The translations under genes and the position numbers were made by a program. DNA of 64,000 nucleotides from Lasiodiplodia sp. COLG20 (Eukaryota > Ascomycota > Dothideomycetes > Botryosphaeriales > Botryosphaeriaceae): NCBI GenBank assembly GCA_009801085.1, contig VNWV01000007.1, positions 62,001 through 126,000 of the forward strand, written 5' to 3'. Every line of letters starts with the position of its first letter. Within the stretch, counting starts at the first letter, position 1. Of this stretch, positions 25,058 to 36,620 are shown piece after piece. A model generated the notes under the pieces. The model was not told the DNA's origin. It searched no databases and was given only the letters and a program-made list of their open reading frames with translations.

Positions 25058-26539
25058 CTGCAGTCGCATGCATCTAAAGTCAAGGAGCAGAGGATCAGTT
25101 CTGGGTTAGGGACAGGGCGTTTTAATGGTGCTCCCTATTTTTCCCCTCTGACGTCGGCCGCATGGCGATGATGGTATTAGTATTGTCTTCATTCTGGGTG
25201 GGGTATCTGGGCGCATTCTCTGCTTTGCTTTTTGCTTCCTGATCATTTGTTTGACAGGGCTTTCGCCGGTTATTCATCACAACGTCACGGGGGAGAGCGT
25301 ATGGACTGCGAAAACATGACACGAATTAGAATGGGCAGTTCACTTGGTGGTACTCGCAAGATGCGATGGTGAGGTTTGTGGGTCTGGACTGGACCTCGAT
25401 TGGGGTGGCAGCCTTTTGGTTTCTTCTTTTCCCCCTTTTTTTTTTGGTTTTGTTGGGCTTCAAAGCGTGCAGTGGCTTTCTCGGCTTGGTCGGGGCAGCC
25501 GCGTTTCCCGGCTTTCTTTGCTGCTCTTCGTCCTTTGTACAGTCATTGGCGCCGCTTGCTCAGATCCTGCTGGCTGCCGGGCTGTAGTATGGGGGTGGGC
25601 TTCAGACGCTGGGCGGCAGCGGTTTGCCTTGCACCTCGGTCGATTCGCCGCGCGCGGTTATGGATACCCGCATAGATGCAAAGTCAACCAACACATGCTG
25701 AAAATAAAAAAAATGGAAGGATCTTGAATAAGATGAAACGCTGTTCTCTTATGCGGAGTAGTGTTTAATGTCACGGTCTGCGACTGTTTTGGTTTCACTG
25801 CTCGACGCGGTGGTCCTGGATTCATCATGCCAATCATCAAAGCTGGCGGCTAGCTTGTCGGCCCCTTTTGGCGATGTTGACAGACCATGTAGGCTTGGTA
25901 GGATCTTACTGGATCATCGTACGAGGTTTGGCCGAGGCCGTTTAAGCATTCTTCCGGCGATGAACTCGACCCCTTTCGTGCATGTTGGACTGGTACAAAG
26001 TGCCTGTTTATTTTTAGCCTCTATTTCAGCTGTGCAAAGACCTAATCGCCGTGGCATAACGTGGTGTGCTATGTGAATCTGCAACCTGCCGCCTTTAAAA
26101 GTGTGGCCATTGCCGACCGACTCGGCCGTATCTTGAGCTATCGCTTCCACGATCCGACATCTTCCGCAAAGCTCAACCTTCTCTCCGGCTCTACGGAGGT
26201 ATTTGTTTCTCAGTACCTCCGCTATTGCTGATAATATGCGTTAAACCGCCTCGTCGTCGGTATGCGCAATGATGTCAGCGTTCCGGTTTGTGAGAGGGGA
26301 TCAAAAGTTTCTACTCTACGCTCCATGGAGTGCAGGGGCCACTTTCTTTTGGGCAATATCCTCAACTGTTAAGAATAATGGCAATTGCCTAGACTATAGT
26401 AAGTGTCGCTTTAGAATAACCAGGCTTTGTATTGCCTCCAAGACAATTTTTTATTGTTGGCCGCTAAAAGAAAGGCGCGAAGTCGGCAGGAGGGTGGGCA
26501 AAAAGTGCGCAGGCCTCGGCTCGAACTCGAGGATTCGGC

Positions 26540-26547
26540 AAAAAAAA
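26540..26547 (-). terminator. RNA polymerase III terminator of the tRNA gene
   Basis: Eight T on the minus strand, 20 nt after the tRNA 3' end. This is the expected Pol III stop signal. Confidence 0.8.
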
Positions 26548-26566
26548 TTTGCAATTTCATGCATTT

Positions 26567-26692
26567 TAGCTGAAAGTGGTTTCGATCCACTGTCCTCCGG
26601 GTTATGAGCCCGGCGCTATTAAATCTGTTAGTGAACTGAATTACGAATGTTCGAGTGGGAACTGCTTACCGCTTCCGCTGCGCCATTCAGCT
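26567..26692 (-). tRNA. Initiator tRNA-Met(CAT) carrying a 54-nt spliceosomal-type intron in the D-stem
   Basis: Exon 1 is 26692-26670 (23 nt), insert 26669-26616 (54 nt), exon 2 26615-26567 (49 nt including the discriminator A). Joined, they give a 72-nt tRNA: acceptor AGCTGAA/TTCAGCT (perfect, A1:T72), D-stem GCGC/GCGC, anticodon stem CCGGG/CCCGG around CTCATAA (anticodon CAT), T-stem AGTGG/CCACT with loop ATCGAAA. The A1:U72 pair, the three G:C pairs in the anticodon stem and A54 mark it as initiator type. A box (26675-26685, TGGCGCAGCGG) and B box (26578-26588, GGATCGAAACC) are intact. The insert starts GTAAGC, contains CACTAAC about 12 nt from its end and finishes ATAG. Canonical tRNA introns sit at 37/38, so this one is abnormal in both position and type. 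Whether it is spliced is unproven; a pseudogene is the alternative. Confidence 0.88.
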
Positions 26693-27130
26693 TTTTTTAT
26701 AGTAACCGTTTGGCTTGTAAATTATATATACACAGCACACTGAAACAGCATGAAAGACTGCCGTTGTTTCCTGGCCCATATATGCTAGAAGCTGCCTACT
26801 TCTAAATTATATTCAGAATTGTCTAAGCTCCTTCTTATTGAGCACTCACAAGCGGCCGTCAGCGTTCAGTTAACATGGAAGACATGATAGTGAGCCAATC
26901 TAACAGTCAGATATCAACTTTCTCGCGCCCACTTCAGGAACACCCACGGGAAAGCTGTACTGGACATTCTATATGCGATGATGAGGCGATGAGGGCTTGT
27001 GAAGGCTGTTTCATGTAGATTGAGATTGATTGTAAAGGCTAGCTATTGGCCCGCTTTCTAACTCCTATGCCCAATGGAGTTCCTGAATACGTAGCACGAG
27101 GTGCAGTTTCCCCTGAATGCCCGTCATCAA
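26693..27130. other. Intergenic, A/T-rich
   Basis: Holds the tRNA 5' flank and the presumed 3' UTR of the DHA2 transporter. No other gene is seen. Confidence 0.5.
26722..26730 (-). promoter_or_regulatory. TATA-like element upstream of the initiator tRNA gene
   Basis: An uninterrupted TATATATAA-type stretch on the minus strand, 30-38 nt before the tRNA 5' end. This is the position where Pol III tRNA genes of many fungi carry TATA-like elements. Confidence 0.55.
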
Positions 27131-28869
27131 TCATTCATGTACTCCAGGCCTGCTGGTCTTCTTCAAGCCAGTTTTGTGCTCCGTATGTTCCTCCCTTAGG
27201 ACCAACCTGCCAACGAAAAGGCTCGCCACGCCCCCGATAACGGCAATGCCCGTGTACAAAATCCACAAATTCCGCAGACTCCACGCGTAAGCGTCTTCTA
27301 CCGTGGCCCGCTGCAAGTCATCGTGGAGCGTCTTCACAAGGTCGACATTGGCTGCGGCTTCCGGGCCGGACAGGGCTTCGATGAGATGGGCGTCAAGCCC
27401 GGCGGCCTTGAGATACGGCGCCCGCGATTTCAACCCGTTCTGCAGCAAGACACCCCCAATGACGATGGAGAAGGCGGCCGCGAGATTACGAGCAAAGGAA
27501 GTGGCTGCGGTGGCCGTAGCAGTGTCCTCGGAAGAGACGAAGGCCTGGACAGCCATAATCGGCGACTGAAAGCAGAGGCCTGAACCGGCGCCTGCAATGA
27601 TCTCGACTCCGACGATCAGGGCGTTGGAGGCGTCGGCCTTCAAGAGCATGTAGAGCCCGGTGCCCAAAGACAGGAGAAAGAAACCTAACCGCAAAGGGTG
27701 TAAATACTCTCCGGTTTGGTGGGTAAAGATGGCGACCGCAAGGCCAGTCAGTGCTGTGCTCAGCACCAGTGGAAGGACGAGAATACCGGAGCGTATGGGG
27801 GTGAGCTGCTTGGCAGACTGGAGGTACAGGGGCAGGAAGTACTCGCCAGCCATGAAAACCATGCTGTGCATGGACACGGCTGCAAGGGCTGCGAGATTGG
27901 ATTTATTGCGGAAAACCCTCAGCGGCATCAAAGGGTTGTTGGCCAAGCTGACCTCATTGAAGGCGAACGCGACAGATAAGAGACAACCGAAGACAAGCAG
28001 ACAGACGATCTTTGGGGAGTTCCACGGATAGATGACTCCGCCAAAGTCCAGAGCCAGGAGAATCATAATCGTTAGCCCAATGATTGCGACCATTCCTGTC
28101 CAGTCGATTGCACGGAGGCCGTCGCCAAGTTTGGTCCGCGGGTTGTGGATATCGAGCAAGAACAGGACGAGCAGGAATCCCAGAGCGCAGATGGGAATAT
28201 TCATCCAGAAGATCCATCGCCAGGACGCTAGCTCAGCCAGTGTTCCACCAATCAGAGGACCCACGCCTGCTGAAAGGGCGAAGTTCAGTTGGAAAAGCCC
28301 CAAGTAAAGGGTGCGTTGCCTGACACTGAAGAGGTCGGAGATGATGGCCGCTGGCAGCTGCAGGAGAGCACCACCAGCGACGCCTTGGAGGGCACGGCCG
28401 CACAGCAACATAGCAACATTGCGGGACAGTGCACATATGACGCAGCTGACGGCGTAGAGACCGATGTTGATGAGAATAATAGGCTTCCTGCCCCAGATGT
28501 CACTAAATTTAGCCCAAAGAGGAAGCGTGCACGCTTTTGCCAGCATAGAAGCCCCGCCGATCCACTTGGGAAGCACAAATTAGACTTTTCGGCAATCATT
28601 ATGCGGATAACCCACTTACAGTGTAACCCGTAGCAGAGTGTAGTTCTGACACGATCACAGGTATGGCAGTGGAGACAACTGTCGAATCCAGAGCCGCAAT
28701 GAACGCCGAAAGCTAGACATTATTCGCTCCGTCAATTTCTGTTCTGTCGAGCGCTGAATCCGAGCAAGATACTGACATAAAGCGCAAGCAGAATGAAATA
28801 TAGCCTCCATCGCCCCTTGGTCCGAGAAGAGGGATCGGGGGCGGACTCCGATGTCTGCAAAGTGGCCAT
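27131..28869 (-). CDS. MFS multidrug transporter, DHA2 family (14 TM)
   Basis: Proton-driven efflux pump of the 14-TM class that includes toxin and azole exporters; substrate unknown. Exons 28869-28777, 28712-28620 and 28564-27131 encode 539 residues. The N-terminal exons restore the family signature: LSAFIAALDSTVVSTAIP in TM1, then GYTWIGGASMLAKACTLPLW. Motif A appears as GKxSDIWGRKPI-like (FSDIWGRKPIILI) and motif C as GPLIGGTLAELASWRWIFW with its fold-defining prolines and glycines. The last TM ends before a basic tail (EHKTGLKKTSRPGVHE). Introns are 64 and 55 nt. Short N-terminus (22 residues before TM1). No biosynthetic cluster is adjacent. Confidence 0.92.
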
Positions 28870-29307
28870 CCTCGGTAGTGTCGTGTTTTGCAGTTGGCAT
28901 ACGGTCCGGGAGCGTTAAATCAACGGGCCAGCTGAGCTCGGATACGATTGCGTGCAACATCTCTAGGATAACGCCAGCGAACCGGGCACTCCCGACACGG
29001 CGGAACCGCGGGCGATCGTGTGCTGCTGCTCCGAGATAAGTACGACCACTGTACTCTGTTCACGTGAAGTTTTTGTTTAAACATTTACACCCGGATATTT
29101 GCTTCAGCTACCCGAGCAGAAAGAGCGTGATATCATTTGCAGCAGAGCATGACCAACAACCTCTGTTACGATTGGGCTTTCAGGACAAGCAATACTGTAT
29201 CAGTGGGCGGCGAGTACACAGGATCCCCCCCGAAAACTAGCAACGCGGTAAATTTATTAACAGAATGCTTTCTTTCCCCGTGATAAAAGCGTACATAAAT
29301 CCCATAA
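28870..29307. other. Intergenic between the DHA2 gene and vma5
   Basis: A 438-bp promoter region for the transporter and tail of vma5. A CACGTGA E-box lies near 29062. No gene is seen. Confidence 0.5.
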
Positions 29308-30697
29308 CTATTGGATCTCGAATTCGTAGTAAACGTAGGGCGTGTACTCGGAATCGCCATGGCCCGCTGCCTGCAGCTCGGCGTTGACGGCCGAGTCATC
29401 CTTCTTGACACGGCCTTGCTTGTCCCTGCCAAAGGCATTGCCGCCCAGGTACGAGTAGTTCGCATCCAGATTTGTCTTTGCCTTCTTGGCGAGCTTCTCG
29501 TTGGTCTGCTGGTGCGTCAGCCGTCAAGTTCCTCCACCCATGGGCAACTACTCACCTGCACTAATCCACACACAAACTCCAGAGGCAGGCCGTAGCGCAG
29601 GACCGTCTCGACGAAGACACGGAGAGCGAGCACATGGATCCAAATCATGGCACTCTCCGAGTAACCGGTGCGACCAAGGCGTAGAGCCTCGCCCCAAACC
29701 TTGCGCTCCTCTTTCTCCAGACGGTCGACCTCGCGGGCTTCCTCCTCCTTGGAGCCCTCCTTGTACTTGAAATCACGCGGAGTCCAACGCTTCTCGCGGC
29801 ACTTGTGCACAAACTCGGCCGAGTGCTTCTTGAAGGAGGCGACGGCGAACAGGGAGAACTCGTCGTCCTTGGCGACCTGGGTGGCGGACCGAGGGACGAC
29901 CATAGGCGCGAGAGTCTCGTAGCTCTTCAGGAAATCCTTCACCGAGGTGTTGGGGACAGCGATGAGGTGTGTCTCGAGGTACTCTGACTCTTGGACGAGG
30001 GCCTCCGGGGGGACAATCGAGGCAAGAGACTTGGTGGCGAGGTTGCCGCTGGCACGAACGTTAGCACGTGTCGACACAGGAAGCCTGATGATGGGTGGCC
30101 CACGTCTGCCGTCTTTGGCTGGCGGCCAGGTTCGTCTTCACCTGGTTGTACTGGTTGAATTTGCCCTTGACGTCGTTGTCGATCCCGGCAAGTTCCTACG
30201 GCAGCCGTGTGAGCTCACTGATCCGACTGGCTAGAGGGGCAGGCGGCTCGACCTTCTGCAGCGAGTCTATGAGGTCGGCGATGGGCTTGTCGGCGCGGTA
30301 CTTGACCTTATTCCACTGGAAGGAGCGCAGGTACTGCTCGACCGGCTCTACTGACAGTCAACAGCGGCTCGTCGGCGAGTTAGGGCACGCACGCACTGTC
30401 GTTGATGGTCTTCTGCTGGGCGATCTTCTCCTCATCGCCGTCGAGGATGCCGCGCAGCGAGTCTCCAACCTTGTTCACAACCTGCTCGCAGGCCGAGTTG
30501 AGCTTGGCGAGGTCGTCGGCCTGCTGCACCAGGGCATCGAGGGTGCCGATCTTGAAGTTGGGCAGGCTGAAGGGATAGGTGGTGCCGACGTCGTTGGAGA
30601 CGGTGGAGCGCAGCGCGGTGAGGGCCTCTTCACGGTCGTTGGACGGCGCTATCGACGTGGGCAGCGACACCAGCAGGTATTTGGAGAGTTTCGACAT
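29308..30697 (-). CDS. vma5: V-type proton ATPase subunit C
   Basis: Peripheral stalk/collar subunit of V1 that controls reversible V1-Vo assembly and so vacuolar acidification. Exons 30697-30397, 30350-30253, 30195-30104, 30048-29556 and 29505-29308 give 393 residues (yeast Vma5 is 392). Landmarks: SKLSKYLLVSLPTS at the start, PVEQYLRSFQWNKVKYR, ESEYLETHLIAVPNTSVKDF, WIHVLALRVFVETVLRYGLP, and EYTPYVYYEFEIQ at the end. Four introns of 46-57 nt. The last acceptor is a NAGNAG site (CAGCAG, 29511-29506 region), so an extra Gln is optional. Head-to-head with GCV1 across 285 bp. Confidence 0.96.
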
Positions 30698-30982
30698 GGT
30701 GCCGGCGGGGGTCGGCAGGGAGCGCGGGCGGAGGGAGTGGCGGGCGCGGGGCAGACCGGGGTGGGGATGACGATGCAGGCGGTGGTGGTGGTGTTGTTGC
30801 AGCTCTCAGCTAAACTACCGTAGCAGCCCGAGAGCTCGCGGGAGCGCACGTTCGTCATGGGGCGCGTGCTGCAGCGAGCTCCCCGCCGAGCTAGGTAGGC
30901 CGGCCATCATCGGGAACTTCGCCAGCTACCCGCTCCTCGTCTCTTCCCCTCCCCAACCCTCGCCAAAAAATCCTCACCAGCC
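30698..30982. promoter_or_regulatory. Bidirectional promoter region of vma5 and gcv1
   Basis: The 285 bp between the two start codons. GC-rich, no TATA box. Assigned from the divergent arrangement. Confidence 0.5.
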
Positions 30983-32412
30983 ATGGCCGCCCGAAGAGGA
31001 GCTGCATTGTTCGCGCCCTGCGCCAATGGCCTTGTTCGCCCGCGCGCCCTTTCAATTCTGAGCAGAGCACAGCAGCTTCCCGCAAGCCGATGCCGCACCA
31101 CCGGCCCGCTGCCCACCACGCTGCTCTCGTCCCGTGCGAGGCTCTACAGCTCCGAGCCCGCTCCAGAGAAGACGCCTCTCTATGATCTCCACGCCAAGTA
31201 TGGCGCCAAGTTCGTGCCCTTCGGCGGCTTCCAGATGCCCGTCCAGTACTCGGACCTGTCGCTGGCCGAGTCACACAACTGGACGCGCGAGAAGGCCAGC
31301 TTGTTCGATGTGAGCCACATGTACGCACGCCAATCCCGAGTCCGCGTCCACTGCTAAGTATCCACAGGGTCCAACACTACTTCAAGGGCCCCGGCGCCGC
31401 TGCTTTCCTCGAGCGCATCACGCCCGCATCCGCGAGCACTCTTGCTGACAACACCTCCACCCTTTCCACCCTGCTGCACCCCCACACCGGCGGCATCGTC
31501 GACGACACCATCATCACCAAGCTGCCTGGGGACGTCTTCTTCGTCGTCACCAACGCCGCCTGCCGCGACAAGGACTCGGCCTACCTCTCCGGCGAGCTCG
31601 ATTCCTTCAAGGCCGAGCATGGCGAGGACGGCAACACGGCCGTGACCTGGGACCGTCTGGACGGCCGTGGCCTGATCGCCATCCAGGGCCCTGTCGCCGT
31701 CGACATCGTCTCGGCCATCCTCCCCGCCGAGTCGCGCGACCTGTCCAATCTCTACTTCGGCCAGAGCCGCTCGCTGTCGTTCAAGTTGCCCACCGGCGAG
31801 ACCGTCTCGGACGTGCTCTTCTCTCGCGGCGGCTACACGGGCGAGGATGGCTTCGAGATCTCCGTGCCTGGAGAGCACACGACCGCCCTTGCCCAGCTAC
31901 TGCTCGAGACGGGCGGCCCGGACAAGCTCCGCTGGGCCGGCCTGGGCGCCCGCGATAGCCTCCGCCTCGAGGCCGGCATGTGTCTGTACGGCCACGACCT
32001 GGATGACACCACCACGCCCGTCGAGGGCGCTCTCTCGTGGATCATCCCAAAGGACCGCCGCGAGAAGGGTGGTTTCCATGGCGCTGACGCCATCCTTGCC
32101 CAGCTCAAGCCCAAGAGCAAGGGCGGTGCTGGCGTCGACAGACGGCGTGTCGGCTTCATCGTCGACGGCGCTCCTGCCCGTGAAGGCGCCGAGATCGTCG
32201 ACGAGACCGGCGCTTCCATCGGCAAGATAACCAGCGGCTGCCCCAGCCCGACGCTCAAGAAGAACATCGCCATGGGCTATATCAAAGACGGCAAGCACAA
32301 GAGCGGAACCGAGGTCCAGGTTGTTGTTCGCGGTAGGCCTAGGAAGGCCGTTGTGACCAAAATGCCGTTTGTGCCGTCAAAGTATTGGAAAGGTGGAGCC
32401 TCGCCTGCCTGA
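30983..32412 (+). CDS. gcv1: Aminomethyltransferase, mitochondrial glycine cleavage T-protein
   Basis: Transfers the methylene carbon from aminomethyl-lipoyl H-protein to tetrahydrofolate, releasing ammonia, in glycine catabolism. Exons 30983-31320 and 31368-32412 encode 460 residues. The first 60 residues are Arg/Ser/Ala-rich without acids ([10 protein letters not shown] ... [11 protein letters not shown]), a mitochondrial presequence. The GcvT fold shows [76 protein letters not shown] and [16 protein letters not shown]. All folate-pocket neighbourhoods are intact. One 47-nt intron. Confidence 0.95.
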
Positions 32413-32844
32413 GCTGGGGATTATTTTGCCAAAAGGGGAAATAAAATTTAGGAAGGTGAGTCAGAGTCAAAGGAGGGAAACTTAACTTTTTCCTTAGAGT
32501 AAAAGGAATGTGTAAGAGATCGCGTGAGAGATGTTTGCACTTAACGTGCAGCGACGATTGTCGTACGACGGGGGGAAACATTTTTTTTTTCTAGTATTAC
32601 CGCATGTGAGAGTCTATGAACTATAGGCATGAAGGGGAAAGGACAAGTTTTGAAACAGATAAAAATGATACCAGAAGTGAACGGTTTCGAGTAGGTTATT
32701 AGCTCGGATCTATCATGAATCGCTTCAAAGTGCCCGAGGATGAAGACAAAACAACGACCATTTCTATTCCTGCGTGACGTGAATCATCCGAGTCATTCTA
32801 CGTGCTTGCTTGCCGTGTCGTCGAACTGGACGGTAATCTTCCGC

Positions 32845-35800
32845 TCATACTCCAAAAATTATTTGCACAATTTCGTCGAGCAACGAGTAGACGAGGTGGG
32901 TACTGTGACGAGAAAAGGGAGGCGTCAGTACAAACAGGTCAAGTACCAAGGAAGAGAAACACATACTTCAACCGCTGGTTGTTCATCGTCGCCAACATGC
33001 GTCTGCTCGCTGCCTGCGCATTGGCGCGGCCGACAACGCTGCCGGCCAGGTCAGGTATGAGCGTGGCCAGCATGAGGCAGGCCTCCTTCCTGCTCTTCGC
33101 CTTCTGCGCCTCCGTCCGGGGTGGCTTGTCGCGCACCATCTGGCCACCGTTGTCGGGCGGCCACATCGAGTCGCGGAGCGTGCTGATGTACTTGACAATG
33201 CCGTCTTCCTGCGTCAGCGCCTTTACGTTCTCGCGCACCTTGCGCTCGATGGTGCCACCGAGCAGCTGGTGCAGGACGACGACCACGGCGCGGCCACGCA
33301 GCCAGTTGCTCTCGCGGTTGAGCTCGAAGACCTCGAGGAAGAGGTCGCAGATGGGCTTGATCAGCGGCTCCAGTTGCTGGTTCTCGTACGCGCGCAGCTC
33401 CGCCTCCGCTTCGGCTGCAGCCTGAGGGTCGTTGGCAAGTGCGGCACTGGCCGCTGCGGCTGGCCCGAGGACACCACCGCTACTGCCATTGTTCAGTTGT
33501 GTTGTCGCGGCTGATATGAGGTTCTGCCCTGCGAGGGAGAGCTGGTCGAGGACTGGAATATTGCCGATGAACTCCTCCATGCCGTCGCTGACAGAACTGT
33601 AGATCCGAGACACGAAGTCTTTGGTCTCGGCTTGAGAGTCCGATGGATCAGATGGAGAGATGGCTCGTTGCGACAGGAACGCTCGAAGTTCGCGACTTCG
33701 ACATATTGCCGGGATGAGTAGGAGCTCGCGAAGCCACTTCTCCAGAGCAACTCGACGCTTCTGGAGGAAGTCTTTTTGCAGCTTGAGAAGACCCATTTGT
33801 CGACGCGGAAACTCAAGGTTCCGAATCATGGGGTATTTCGACCTGAGGCGCTTGTTGAGTTCGTGAAACTCACTATAACGCCTTGCCACTACCCACGCGG
33901 CAGCTGGCATCTGTTCTCCTGCCTGTCGGCGGACCTCAATGACATCTGCTCGAGTCAGTGAAATTCGGTTGCAGAGAATAGGCCGACTTACACAAAGCAT
34001 ACTCTGTGCCATCCTCTTCCTTGCCGACCATGATTGATTGAATAGATACCGTTGCTCTTCCGTACAGGCTGTTGTCGCTCTCTTGGACGACATACTGCTG
34101 GCGTTGAAGCTCCTTTCGATGGATTTCTCGTTGCAGGCTTGCCTTTGATTTCTTAAGGATTCTCAACTCTGCCGCGTTGTTAGTGAGCTCTGCCTTTTTG
34201 GTCAGAGAATCTACGATGGATTCCTGGTTGACGAGCCGGTCAAGATCTTGTGTCAAAGCGTCAATAGCTTCAGCGAGCCCTAAATCTCCTGGAGCAGCTT
34301 CGTGAATCTCGTCTTCCAGATTTTTGTCCTCTGCATCCGGATCTTCCATCTCATCCTCTGGAAACTTTTCTTCATCGCCAAAGAGGTTATCTGAAAACAC
34401 GCCTCTGGTGGTGGGTGCCCCAACGAGACCGAGAGAGGTTATGCTTGGTCTCTCTCTCTCCTTACTCGGTACAGCTGGAGAGCTTGTCCGGGTGATTTCG
34501 AATGAGCCTCGTAGTGATTCGTTGTCTTGCGCTGATTTTGGTCCATCAGAGAAGAGGGAGTCCCGGTCTGCATCATTTTCCATAATGTCTTCTAAGGCCT
34601 CCTGCATCGCGTCCACGATCTGAGAGTTGTCTCCATTTGGCCGATAGGAGTCAAAGTCAGAATCCACGCTTTGGAACGAGTTGGCCATCGGATCTGGCTC
34701 AATGTCGTCGTCAAACAGAGGCGGCCGTCCGGAATCATCCAAGGATCTTCGCGCGGGTGCTGTTGGGCCCTGGAGTGACTTGATGTTCTTCAGATCTGAA
34801 GTAGAGACTGCTGCCCTTCGGAGGTCTGTAGATTGCGATGACATCGTGCGAGTGAATGCAGGCGGCTTCGATGGCAATGGCGCAGTGCCCATAGTTTGGC
34901 CTAGAACTGGAGCTCCAGGAGGGCTTTTCGAGAGAGCAGATGCCTCGTCTGATGCTAACCACTTGAACCACAAATCGGACCTCTTGAAGCGAGCAAAATG
35001 ACGGTCTGCCATCTTGTGATACACTGATGACTGAACTTCTAGCACTGCTCGCCTAGCAGCTAGATATTGGGCACTTGTTGCCCTTTTTCCTGCTTTCAAA
35101 AAATCGTCAACAACGCGGCGCGTGCCATCAGGTACCGCAAGCTCAGGCTTGGTCAGGTAAGCTTCGTAGATCTGTGCGAGATCAGCGCGCTCAGAAGCGC
35201 CCCAGGAGAGATCGAGATTCGCGTCATCTGTGTCCCCCGTATCTTCTTCAAGAGGGTCACGAAAGCCATCGACCACGATCCAGAATTGGACCAGGCGCAT
35301 AAGTCCCTGCCGATCCATGAACTCCATGAAGTATGAAAGGCCAGAGGCGTCGTACAGGACATGTCGGAGGTTTGCGTTCTCCAGCCTAGAATCTCTGCGA
35401 ACGAGATTTGGCGGCATGGCGGGCTTCTGCTTGGCTCCGCTTCCCGTGCTCAGTTGGACAACGCGCTGATCCAGTATTCTCCGAGCAGTCTCGAGGCGAC
35501 GCATGTACAGGGGATCCTGACCTTCAACCGCAGACTCTTTTTTGAGCTGGCTGGCTATCTCGCTTCTGAATCGGCGGGCATCGGAGAGAGAATTGCACTG
35601 GCGAATGGCGCGGATGAATCGCTCAAAATTTCTTTCATTATCTCCAGGAGCCAGACGCGGGAACGGAGCAGCCTTGGGCAGTTTTGGAGAGACAGGCGCA
35701 TGTTCATCCAGAGCAGCGCGAAGTTTCCGCACTGTCTTTCTGTCGTGCAGAAGCGTACGCCCGTAGCCCTCCATGATTTGATTCCAAGTATCCGGGTCGG

Positions 35801-36620
35801 TAAGCATCCCGACGACGGGGAAGAGAACTGCGCAAGCAACGATTTCCTTGATCAAAGTGTTCACAGCTTGACTCGTCCGCATGTTGCGCGGTAACACTTG
35901 GGGAAGGAGTCTCTCCACGATGCCACGGAGGTGTTGCTGCTGCACAGACTTCGGATTCGTGTACGAGAGGGAGGCGGCGGGGTGCAGCTTCCCATCGCGA
36001 TACTTGGCGGCGATAGCATTGTCGAGTTCCTCCGACTCGGTCACGTCGCGAGACAGCTTCCTGCCGCGCACGATACGCTCGGCCTCGTAGAAGTCTCGCA
36101 TGTGGGTTGTGATCATGGGCACGGCGCGCGATATGGCGATTTCCACCAAGTCCACTTCCAACAGCCGGTCCCGGATGTTGCCCAGGGCGGCGCGGATGGC
36201 GCGATCGACCTCGTTTGTGAAGGTCGGGCGCGGACTGATTTGGCCATACCAGCTCTGCACGAAGTCGCGGAGTATGAGGTCGAGGAGGTTGTCGAGGTGG
36301 TCGGATATGACGAAGGAGGGCGGGTACAACGGCTCGCGGCGGTAAAGGGAGCGGCTTTTCAAAGCGGCGGTTTCGGCCTTCCAGGCTTGCGGCGACACGA
36401 AGGCCACATGCTGCGGCGGACGGAGGGGGCGAGGGTTCGCATGGTCGGGAGAGCGCGAGGTCGAGACAATCAGGTAGACGGCCGCGGCTACCGTGATAGC
36501 GACGCCTGCGAGAAAGGCCTGGGGGACATAGCGTAGCGACGGCGCCCAATGGGTAACATATCCCCAGGCTATGAAGGCAGCGGTGCAGGCGAGGATCACA
36601 TCCCGGCGGGTGAGTTCCAT
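32845..36620 (-). CDS. mdm1: Mdm1/SNX13-like sorting nexin (PXA-RGS-PX-nexin C)
   Basis: ER-anchored lipid-binding tether; yeast Mdm1 links the ER to the vacuole and lipid droplets. Exons 36620-33992, 33945-32967 and 32902-32845 give 1221 residues. Two N-terminal hydrophobic helices (near residues 8-25 and 33-50) anchor it. The PXA domain follows (about 95-280, FVISDHLDNLLDLILRDFV). RGS fold about 425-590 (HVLYDASGLSYFMEFMDRQ). A long acidic linker with coiled coil comes next. PX about 860-985 (VARRYSEFHELNKRL, NLEFPRRQ). Nexin-C is at the end (FELNRESNWLRGRAVVVVL). An upstream ATG at 36716 would add 32 residues; I prefer the one nearest the TM helices. The final 18-codon exon ends LDEIVQIIFGV. 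Confidence 0.92.

Larger units (their letters stand above)
24742..26566. other. Intergenic, no protein gene seen; long poly-T tract
   Basis: About 1.8 kb between MED19 and the tRNA gene. A run of about 28 T lies at 25030-25057. Scattered short frames lack conservation. The right part is A/T-rich and leads into the tRNA terminator. Confidence 0.5.

Noticed and set aside
26470..26545. Possible second tRNA next to the initiator tRNA (T-arm-like TCGAACTCGA)
   Set aside because: No acceptor pairing, A box or anticodon stem could be drawn around it.
26616..26669. Reading the tRNA insert as a normal endonuclease-type tRNA intron
   Set aside because: Position is in the D-stem, not one base after the anticodon, and no bulge-helix-bulge pairing with the anticodon region is visible; the GT, ACTAAC and AG signals fit a spliceosomal intron better.
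27131..28869. Secondary-metabolite cluster around the DHA2 transporter or the Zn2Cys6 factor
   Set aside because: No synthase, synthetase, P450 or tailoring enzymes nearby; the neighbours are housekeeping genes.
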